Positions 1 to 8,206 of a stretch of DNA of 24,919 bases are shown here, piece by piece. Origin of the DNA: Amphimedon queenslandica (taxonomy: Eukaryota; Porifera; Demospongiae; Haplosclerida; Niphatidae); assembly GCF_000090795.2 (NCBI RefSeq), contig NW_003546401.1:35456-60374 (forward strand). Reading direction: 5' to 3'. The first letter of the stretch is position 1. Each line of letters starts with the position of its first letter. A program made the position numbers and the translations under genes. A model generated the notes under the pieces. It saw nothing but the letters and a program-made list of their open reading frames with translations, ran no database searches and was not told where the DNA came from.

Positions 1-485
1 CCAGTCAAATGGATGGCACTTGAAAGTCTCCACTATGGAATATTCTCTGAAAAATCAGATGTGGTCAGTTTTAAATGATACTATTAGATCTAATATGGTT
101 TAATTCTCTCACACACACAGTGGTCTTATGGTGTTTTGTGTTGGGAAGTCTTTAGTGCTGGGAAAATACCATACCCTGGTATGGATCCAATAGGATTAGT
201 GGAACTATTGGATGGTGGGCAAAGGTTAAGCTCTCCTCATAATGAAGCCTGCTCAGAAGACATGTATGTACTAATTAATAGTAATTATCAGCTGTATGCT
301 GATATATTTTTGCTATATATAGTTATTCCTTGATGCAGCAGTGTTGGTGTGAGTCTCCTGATGACAGGCCATTGTTCAGTGATTTGGTTGCATCAGTCAA
401 TGCTCTCATTATGCCATTGGCTCCATATCTCATTGTCTCCAATGACTCAATCTTCCAACTGAATCATGATCATATATATTATTAA
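1..485 (+). CDS. Receptor-type tyrosine kinase, C-terminal end (5' truncated)
   Basis: Three exons are readable: 1-63, 121-263 and 323-485 (stop TAA 483-485), separated by introns of 57 and 59 bp; the gene begins upstream of the window. The 122 residues cover kinase subdomains VIII to XI: PVKWMALESL (the tyrosine-kinase-specific activation-segment end), SDVWSYGVLCWEVFSAG (subdomain IX with the invariant Asp), and SLMQQCW followed by DDRP with the subdomain XI Arg. PVKWMALES and QQCW are typical of tyrosine rather than Ser/Thr kinases. Intron 2 is required: with it EDI-YSLMQQCW reads in frame, without it the frame stops. The C-terminal tail after the kinase fold is short and ends in two tyrosines. 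Whether it is a receptor or cytoplasmic kinase cannot be seen here; receptor is inferred from motif style and the neighbouring receptor gene. Substrates are unknown. Confidence 0.9.
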
Positions 486-1054
486 ATACACTGCTTTGCC
501 TTTAGAATACTGCCTTGTTTGCTTTATACTAACCTCTTTCATTTTATTTCAGTTTTTAAAATTAAATCAATGACTCATGCATATTGTGTTTGTGAAATTA
601 TTATCAAAAGAGTGTTTTATTATGATTTTAGCTGCCATAATGTGAGCAATTGTTGTGTGTGTACAATATAGTTGCTAGCTTGTGTTGAGTTCCGTCTTAT
701 GAAAACAACCACTGACATCACGCATGCACTAATGACAACAGTAATAAATAATGCAGTTGGCATATCCTATTTTAAGCAAATTTAGACTGAATTTATGAAG
801 CTTTTGTTTAAGATAAGCTATCAAAACATTATTACTTTGGTAGCTGTGCAAACACTCTAGTCAAAACAATTCAATTATAGTAAACAAAGTGAAGGCTGAT
901 TAGTTTATAACGCAATTAATGATGGTATACTTATATTACTGAGACTTGACTCACAATGCAATTGTTATGCTTAGGAGTGTGCAAGCACTGGGCTGTGTTC
1001 ATCAATCTGATCCTGCATCCTAAGGCCTCAGTTCTCAGTTTTCACTGTACTATA
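486..1054. other. Intergenic region between kinase and receptor genes
   Basis: No coding exon is convincing here. An AATAAA at 743-748 is a possible but distant polyadenylation signal for the kinase gene; nearer A/T-rich hexamers are non-canonical. The frame of the following gene is open upstream to an ATG at 956, but the ATG at 1055 is preferred because it gives a compact signal peptide. Confidence 0.5.
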
Positions 1055-2912
1055 ATGGCTATTACTGGTATCTACTGCTTGTTGATTGTATGGACAGTGT
1101 TTTGGAGTCTTGCATCTTGTACTGAAGTTACTGGTAAAGCACAGTACAATAATAATTGCAATGCATGCTAAATTTTTGCTATGTAGCTACATCTTTGATC
1201 CAGTCAGCTCCACTCCCCTCTACTCCTCTGTGTCCTGGTGATAGATTAGTCTTCACATGTACATCTAGAAGAAATTTAAATGAGCCTGAAGCAATTGTAA
1301 TCATCTGGAGGAGAGATTCAGAAATAGATCTAGTACAATCTCTATCGTTTTCGAGCTTGCCAGAAACAGTTGATAATATTCGCTTTTCAATTGAACAAGT
1401 TGGTAATGTAATAGTTAGTAACGCAACAATTGAATCAGTTCCAGGCCAAATGAATTGGACAAACATTGAGTGCTCAACTGATTTAGGAATTTCCTATGAT
1501 TCAATTACTATTAATATAACAAGTATGTAGATCTATCAGTACTCCATTCATATGATATCAATTTTAGGTATAACAGAACCGGTTAATAGCATTGAACTTA
1601 ATCCTATCAGCTATAATTCATTATTTATAAATTGGACTGCTTCAGGAGGATCATGCATAAGTCACTATAATGTTGTAATTTTCAATAACAACACAAATAC
1701 TGAGTCTCTTACTACTAACGACACTAATACAACTATCAGTCCTCTTATGATTGGTACCAATTATTCATTCATTGTTATTCCTATTGATACTGGTGGAAGA
1801 GAAGGACCTCCTTCATCATTAATACATTGCACATGGAATGGTAAAAACTATTATAATGCACACATACTTATTGTATTTATTATAGTACCAGGTCAAGTTG
1901 TTAATGTTAGTTGGTATCAGATATCAAATGATAGTGTCACAATAGCATGGAATAAAAGTGAAGTAAGTTAATCTTATTTTGACTGTCATCTAATTATCCA
2001 AAAATAGGATGGTACCATGCCATTAAATTATAGCCTAACAGTGAACGATGATATTCCCATTAATACAACTGAAACACGTGCTAAAATCCTCTGTGATTTT
2101 GAAGCGGAGCCATGTTCTGTTACTATTGCACCAGTTAATAATATTGGATATGGGCCACCAGTCACTATTAATGGTAAGTCATAATAATTTGTGCCTTTAT
2201 AATTTGTTTATATAGTTGGTGTAACTCCAACAATGAGCAGTAGTTGTTCATTTATTACTTCCACTGGCACTAGATCTATTTCATCAATAATGCAATTGCC
2301 TGGTAAACAGTTATTAGTTGTACATAGGCAAACAGCTCCCTTTTGCTTAATTAATATAGATCTGTCTGCAATGTCTTCTACAAAAGGTTTAAGTGGTACA
2401 GCATCTCATGCCAACACAATTAACACAACTTCATTACCTTCATCAACAGCTATACCATCACCTGGTGGCATAAATTTTGTTTTGGCTGCAATATTTACTA
2501 GTGGTGTAGCACTAGCATTAATAACAGCAATTATTGTACTAGCAATGATAATCTTAATGGCGATAAATAAACAAAGAAGTAAGTACACTCTATTGTCTAT
2601 AATATAATTGTTATTATCATTATTTTTACTTGCAGGCAAGATCATTTCAAAAAGGTAATGAAGATACAACTTATAATATTATTATAATTATTATACTCTT
2701 TGACTTGTTAACACAGGAACAATCCTAGACCAAGTATTGAAGATGAATATGATGACATCATTAATAAACAAGGGCCAATATATGATACACCAATGGAAAT
2801 AGATAGTATTAATAGGAGCACTGATATTACTTTAAATGGATCAACAGTCAATGAAGATATAGATCTACAATATAATGCTGCTTATGGATACAGGATAAAT
2901 GAAATCTCCTAA
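1055..2912 (+). CDS. Type I receptor, Ig-like + fibronectin III + TM, no kinase
   Basis: Eight exons: 1055-1133, 1187-1522, 1568-1840, 1886-1962, 2008-2173, 2216-2578, 2636-2654, 2717-2912, all with GT-AG introns and consistent phases, giving 502 residues. The start at 1055 opens a signal peptide (hydrophobic stretch YCLLIVWTVFWSLA). Then come an Ig-like domain (CPGDRLVFTC, IIWRR, distal Cys), an FN3 domain with NSLFINWTASGG, and a second FN3 starting VPGQVVNVSW and ending NNIGYGPPV. A Ser/Thr-rich stalk with many N-glycosylation sequons leads to a transmembrane helix near residues 396-426. The ~75-residue cytoplasmic tail has tyrosines in acidic or SH2-like settings (EDEYDD, IYDTP, QYNAAYGY) and no kinase domain. 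An AATAAA lies at 3004-3009. Architecture matches ectodomains of sponge receptor tyrosine kinases, so a kinase-less relative acting as adhesion receptor or co-receptor is plausible; the ligand is unknown. Confidence 0.8.
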
Positions 2913-3003
2913 CCTTTCCTCATGTATATGCATGCACTACAACATTTACTATACTTTTCATTATTAATTTTAATTACTATTTTAAATGTACAGTTTTACT
3001 TGT

Positions 3004-3009
3004 AATAAA
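3004..3009 (+). terminator. Polyadenylation signal AATAAA for the receptor gene
   Basis: A canonical hexamer lies about 90 nt after the receptor stop codon and just before the convergent 3' end of the minus-strand gene, so the two transcripts probably end within tens of bases of each other. Confidence 0.55.
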
Positions 3010-3098
3010 AATTCGGGATGACAAAAAATTAAACCAAGTAGTAAATTGCATCTAATAACAATAACAATGCTAAACTACACTGAGTTATTCTGTTTTGT

Positions 3099-3942
3099 TC
3101 AGCTTCGGAAACAGGACCTTGGAAGTAAGCAAGCAATTGTTGTGTGAAACCACTTAGGAAGACAACCATTGGCACCATTGAGATAACGACAACCTTGAAA
3201 TGCAATCCCATACGTATCAACGTTTGTTCCGAAAGCTCTGAAGTGGTTACCAAGATCAGCAGCTTCAATGATTGCCTTTCCTTTCAAGAATCCATCCTCT
3301 TCTATTGTAAACCTGCGGCAAGAAACTCGAGTTGATCTGGCACAAGGGAAGAGCCGGTTGAGATTAACAAATATGGCGCCAAGACGAGTGCTATGGTAGC
3401 CTCTGAATTTTGGCCGATATGCCATGTATGGTCCAGTTTTAGACCTTCTTCCATTCCCTATATATATCCTTTGTAGTAATTTGTTTCCCTCACGTAAAGT
3501 CCCTCCATTCATTTTCTTGATTTTCAGGACTCTTGATTGATCAGTCCATAGATAGAGGAGTTGAATCACTATAATCAAAAGGAATCCAAGACTAAGATAC
3601 AATTTAATCCTAATGAGTCATGCTACATACATACCACAGTAATACCTCACCTGGTTGATTTTGAAAGTTTGACTCAATGACTTTGTTAATGTGTGCATCA
3701 AGTGCATTCATGTATCTTATATCATAAGAAGGACTGGCTTTCATTGGAGCTTCTTCTTCATCTTCCAGTTCATCAATGGAGGATTCTGCAATCTCACTCA
3801 TAGGCTCTTCTTCTTCATCTACCAGTTCATCAATGGAGGTTTCTCCAATCTCATTCATAGGCTCTTCTTCTTCAGCCATGTTTGTTGTAGCCGCAGAAGC
3901 AACTGCAACAAGTGCTAACATCAAAATGTATTTCTTACTCAT
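3099..3942 (-). CDS. Secreted acidic-pro/basic six-cysteine protein, paralogue 1
   Basis: Two exons on the minus strand: 3942-3651 and 3568-3099, with an 82 bp GT-AG intron (phase 1), giving about 253 residues. The start at 3942 opens a signal peptide (KKYILMLALVAVASAA). Next is a strongly acidic segment with a repeated EEEPM-EI-SSIDELEDEE pattern, two units here. After the intron the protein becomes basic and carries all six cysteines (FPCARSTRVSC, FQGCRYLNGANGC, ACLLPRSC), consistent with three disulfides. I do not recognise the family. An acidic pro-segment followed by a basic cysteine-containing body is a layout seen in several secreted defence or matrix precursors, but function is not established. 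Exon 2 is also open upstream of the chosen acceptor from an ATG at 3602; the spliced model is preferred because the same junction works in the tandem copy. Confidence 0.7.
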
Positions 3943-4359
3943 CTTAAAGTCTTGTCGTCTCACTTTCTCTCTTCGAGCTTCACTAAACTTCCTTAAATAA
4001 CATGTAGCAATGTACATACACAATACTTTTAAAATTTAGATCTATTAGCTTAATGCAAGTATAAACATAGATTAATGTAAGTAAATATGGCTTGTAATAC
4101 AGAAAGGTACACTTTAGATGGTAAACATTGACTAATGTAAGCCATGCTATTATAGATGCCGACAAACATGATTCACTGTGTTGCAACCATAGCCTAGCTT
4201 TCACCATCATCAACATTATCCTTGCTACTAATCTAAATTATGACAATCACTAATCTAAAATGACATTATAACAAAAAATTAAACCAACTAAAACTGCATC
4301 TAATAACAACAATACTAAACTACAGTTAATACTAAACTACAGTTCATGTTCTTTTTTGT
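3943..4359. other. Spacer between the tandem paralogues
   Basis: This holds the presumed upstream region of paralogue 1 and the 3' flank of paralogue 2. The part near 4021-4200 matches 5222-5430 upstream of paralogue 2, and 4275-4325 matches 3030-3080, so the duplicated unit includes both flanks. No additional gene is visible. Confidence 0.6.
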
Positions 4360-5149
4360 TCAGCTTCGAAAACAGGACCTTGGAAGTAAGCAAGTAATCG
4401 TTGTGTGAAACCATGTAGGAAGACAACCATTGGCACCATTGAGATAAGGACAACCTTGAAATGCAAGCCCATATGTATCAACATTTGCTCCAAAAGCTTG
4501 GAAGTTGTTACCAAAATCAGCAGCCTCAATGATTGCCTTTCCTTTTAAGAATCCATCCTCTTCTATTGTAAACCTGCGGCAAGAAACTCGAGTTGATTTG
4601 GCACAAGGAAAGAGCCGGTTAAGATTAACAAATATGGCGCCAAGACGAGTGTGATGGTGACCACTGAATCTTGGCCGATATGCCAAGTATTGTCCAGTTT
4701 TAGAGCTTCTTCCATTCCCAATATTCATGCTTTGTAGTACTTTGTTTCCCTCACGTAAAGTCCCTCCATTCATTTTCTTGATTTTCAAGACTGTTGACCC
4801 TTCAGTCCATAGATAGAGGAGTTGAATCACTATAATCAAAAAGAATCCAAGACTAAAACACAATTTAATCCTAATGCTTAATGTTGTATTCTACATACCA
4901 CAGTAATACCTCACCTGGTTGATTTCGGAAGTTTGACTCAATGACTTTGTTAATGTGTGCATCAAGTGCATTCACATATCTTATATCATAGAAAGGACTG
5001 GCTTTCATTGGAGCTTCTTCTTCATCTTCCAGTTCATCAATGGAGGATTCTGCAATCTCATTAATAGGCTCTTCCTCTTCAGCCATGTTTATTGTAGCTG
5101 AAGAAGCAATTGAAACAAGTGCCAATACCAATATATATTTCTTATTCAT
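4360..5149 (-). CDS. Secreted acidic-pro/basic six-cysteine protein, paralogue 2
   Basis: Two exons: 5149-4915 and 4829-4360, intron 85 bp, giving about 234 residues. It keeps the same signal peptide style (KKYILVLALVSIASSA), the acidic segment and all six cysteines (FPCAKSTRVSC, FQGCPYLNGANGC, TCLLPRSC). It differs from its neighbour by having one acidic repeat unit instead of two, a 19-residue in-frame difference, and by scattered substitutions in the basic body such as YLAYRPRFSGHHH versus YMAYRPKFRGYHS. Splice junctions and phase are identical to paralogue 1, which supports the gene model and a recent tandem duplication. Both copies appear intact. Function unknown; likely secreted, with the acidic region perhaps masking or chaperoning the basic part (inference). 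Confidence 0.7.
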
Positions 5150-6054
5150 CTCAAAAAACTTTTTGTCTGCTTTCTTTCCTTGAAGTTCACTGAACTTCCT
5201 TAAATAAAAATGTAGCAATGTACTTACACAATACTTTTAATATGGAAAAACTGAAAAAGCACCCTAAAATTTAGATCCATTAGCTTGATGCAAGTATAAA
5301 CATAGATTAATGCAAGTACATAATGCTTGTAATGCATAAAAGCACCCTACACTTTAGATAGTAAACATTGACTGATGCCATACCATTATAGATACCGACA
5401 AACATGGTTCACTGTGTTACAACTTAATGATAGACAGATGTAAACAGCAGCTGTAGCTATTAACTTAAATCATCATGCAGGATTAATTTAAGTAAAAAAA
5501 ACAATAGTGCTGGCTCAGTTATGTTTAATGGATACTAATTATAAACTGCTTGACTATGCAGTGTATCTTAAGAGTTATATTCATCATTGTTCTGCCTATG
5601 GTGGTCGGGGTGGTCGGGACAACCACCTCAACAAATGAACCAACCAGTTCATCACTTACACCAACCATCCAATTAATACTAATAACCATACATAAAGCAT
5701 GATATTGTAGTCTACTAGTATGGTGTACATAAATTAAAAAGGAACAATATTAGTCTCCAACCACCTCTAATTTTATTCTAGGCAGAACCCTGATTCATAC
5801 ATGCATCAAAAATGTTGAAGGTACACATAATTGGCTACAGGTATGAAGCACTATGATAGCTGAAAGTGGGACACATTAACGCTTAACATTGATTAGTATC
5901 TTAGCATAAACTGAGGAACTAACTTTCCACATAATCATAAGCATGAGTACATAACAAATAACAATTGTAACATAAGAACAAAAAGAAACAGAAAAAAATG
6001 TAATTTCAAACAATAAAAATTTAATTTTTGTATGGAATGGTTTCAATTTATGAC
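5150..6054. other. Intergenic region with a possible small inverted-repeat element
   Basis: Beyond the duplicated flank (to about 5430) no gene is supported. A 10 bp inverted pair, GTTCTGCCTA at 5589-5598 and its complement at 5779-5788, brackets about 200 bp including a G-rich stretch at 5601-5618. It could be a small non-autonomous transposon, but no target-site duplication is clear. Confidence 0.35.
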
Positions 6055-7890
6055 CTAAACCCACACCTCTATGTCAGTTTGATACTCACTATCTGCAGCC
6101 TCTACAAATACTTCATCATCAGAATCACTGCCTTTATCTTCATCTCCAATACATGTATTGCTACCAATGGGACTGGTTGGACATGTGTACATAGTTAATG
6201 TAGTGCTTTTACTGCACATGCTATCATTAGGAAGTCTATATATAAAGGGAATATAGAAATAATCACAATAATGTAATAGTCAGTGTGTGTATAATTATAC
6301 CTGTATGAGTGTTGTTGACTATTGTTGGGCGTATTTTCAGGTACTGTCACAGTATGTCTATCATCAGATGATGGATGATAATGTGCTGATGGACTGTTTG
6401 TCACATCATCACTCATCAATACTGCTGTATTAGCAGTCCCTGTTGTGCTAGTACTGAAGAATGCCGGGACACTTGAGTGATGTGGAGGCGAATGGTGAAC
6501 GAATCCAGTTGATAGAGTTGTGCTGTAGTGAGTCTCTAACGTGCAGTCATTCAAGTTCTGGAATGTAGCAATCGTTTGTAGGGAGAGAAATCTTGCATCT
6601 CCTCTTTGAGGCGTAGAGAAGAAAGAGTAAGTGTTACGTTGCTCATGATGGAAATTATGAGTGTAACTCTAATAATTAAGAGAAAAATAATTTTATAATT
6701 TCTGCTGTCACTTCACTTCTTTCACTTATGATTCTGCCCAAAAAATAAAAAGTGATCAGAGACCACAATTGTTCTTTTTCTATACACGCTAGTATACCAT
6801 GCTTTATGCATGGTAGTAATTGTATAGTTGGTCTAAGTGATAAACTAATTTTTCATTTGCTAAGATGGTTACTCTCGACCAATGGCGACCATCCCAGAAC
6901 CATGCTTGCTGCTCAAAATCATTTAATTATTCATTATCTTACAATTTCTTTTTCGCTGGTATCAGCATCAGTTGGCATATCATATTCTTCATCACTAGTG
7001 CTGCTCTCATCGTCTTCATGAGAATGTGTGATGACTGACTGCGGTGAGCATCGATATGTCTCCACGCTTGAAGTACCGACAGCTATACATTAAATAATAA
7101 AAATTAGATCACAATTGAGAGGAGAATTTACTATGCTCAAAGGCCTTTTCACACAATCATACTGGCCAAAGTAATGTGCATTGATGCATAAAATTTAATC
7201 ATGCTCACGCTAAAGTGGTTTCGAATTGATGCGCATCACTATCACCACGAGGTGGATTGATGTGAACAATGTAAACCAATGGCAATAAGAACACAAAATG
7301 ATACATAATTCAGCTGCTAGTGTGAACAAAGATCAATGGGCATTATTTCAGCTGTATCAACAAAGCCTATCAAAGCACTTTCCCTTTACTTACATAGTGG
7401 TGTATGAGAACAAGGAGGAGGAGGGGGTAATGCTGCTGGTGGAGCATTCAAGGGTTGTAGCTGGTTTTCTTGTCCTATCATTGCATTTGCATGTAATTGA
7501 GATTCAGCCAACTAGAAATTTACAGTGTATTGCATTGCACCAATATTTTATGTTTCTTACCATTGCTGCTTTGGTTAGTTTCAGGTCATTAGCAATAGAA
7601 TTGATCATATTCTCGGTCATTCTTATTCTTCTAGTCAGTTTCTTCTTCTGCCTGTATCTGTGTAGCACACAAGCTAGTACCAGTATTGCTACCAGTGCTA
7701 GTACTGTGATGCTGACTAGAACGACAGAGCTGATTGTTGGAGTCTCAATCTGATCATCATCATGGCCAGTGGTGGAAGAAGTAGCTGTAGTTATGGAAGA
7801 GGGACTGATGCTGTTAGACTCCAGGTTGTCCATAGTCCATGTGGCTGGCTGGCTGGCTGTGGCTAGCTGGCTTGTAATTAAATTATTCAT
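6055..7890 (-). CDS. Single-pass membrane protein of unknown function
   Basis: Five minus-strand exons: 7890-7561, 7511-7394, 7082-6943, 6668-6301, 6235-6055, with GT-AG introns and matching phases, giving 378 residues; stop TAG at 6057-6055. Residues 1 to ~52 are Ser/Thr-rich and mucin-like. A strong transmembrane helix follows at about residues 54-76 (SSVVLVSITVLALVAILVL) with a basic stop-transfer HRYRQKKKLTRRIR. The long cytoplasmic part has a predicted helix, a proline stretch (AALPPPPC), an acidic Ser-rich patch (HEDDESSTSDEEYD) and a second one near the end (DEDKGSDSDDEVFVEAADSEYQTD). No signal peptide is seen at the chosen ATG, so it is either a type III protein or lacks upstream exons; a second ATG at codon 20 is possible. 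I do not recognise the family. It is transcribed divergently from SPEF2. Confidence 0.65.
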
Positions 7891-8206
7891 AGCCTTTGGA
7901 GATGCAAATCATGCACTGACTCAATTTACACTCTTAGACTCTAATTAAAATAGATCTAAATTCAGGCTAGATTTTTAAAAATTATAAGTGCAATTATGCA
8001 AAGAAGAGTTAATAGTCTAGACTAGTTATTTTAAAGTCTCCTTATTCTTAAAAAATGATTTTCTTGCTTTTGTTGCTGCAGCATTTTAGGTGGAGCTGAA
8101 ATGGAGGTGTGGCTGGATAGTGCAAATACTTCCGTATACTTCCGTATATCTGAGTTTTGAAGTCACGCCCCTTAGCAACAAAAACTAGTGTGAGTGAAGA
8201 ATAAAA
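7891..8206. promoter_or_regulatory. Divergent upstream region shared with SPEF2
   Basis: About 316 bp separate the two divergent start codons. A perfect 10 bp tandem, ACTTCCGTAT at 8128-8137 and 8138-8147, reads on the other strand as ATACGGAAGT, a good ETS-type site. AGCAAC at 8174-8179, 28 bp before the SPEF2 ATG, matches half of an RFX X-box, the usual switch for ciliary genes in animals. Promoter function is inferred. Confidence 0.45.

Larger units (their letters stand above)
3026..5430. repeat. Tandem segmental duplication (two units of about 1.2 kb)
   Basis: Unit 1 spans about 3026-4200 and unit 2 about 4270-5430, in direct orientation. Each contains one complete two-exon minus-strand gene plus upstream and downstream flank. 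Matching landmarks: 3030-3080 with 4275-4325, both exons and the intron, and 4021-4200 with 5222-5410. Unit 2 has a short extra segment in the upstream flank (about 5240-5265). Edges are approximate because they were aligned by eye. Confidence 0.75.

Noticed and set aside
3029..3268. Minus-strand frame of 79 codons overlapping paralogue 1, with a similar frame at 4344-4529 in paralogue 2
   Set aside because: Out-of-frame shadows of the six-cysteine exon, similar to each other only because the genes are duplicates.
3691..4000. Plus-strand frames opposite the acidic exon of paralogue 1
   Set aside because: Antisense to the Glu-rich repeats, giving Phe/Ser-rich low-complexity peptides; the minus-strand gene is supported by signal peptide and duplication.
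5589..5788. Inverted GTTCTGCCTA pair with a G-rich segment as a definite transposon
   Set aside because: Only 10 bp of clean inverted ends and no clear target duplication; kept as a possibility in the intergenic entry only.
7140..7310. Possible MITE in intron 2 of the membrane protein gene (CCTTTTCACAC near 7143 and GTGTGAACAAAG near 7320)
   Set aside because: Inverted similarity is short and imperfect and no target duplication was found.
7298..7753. Plus-strand 151-codon frame
   Set aside because: It runs antisense to two exons of the minus-strand membrane protein, whose splice junctions, TM helix and phases are coherent.
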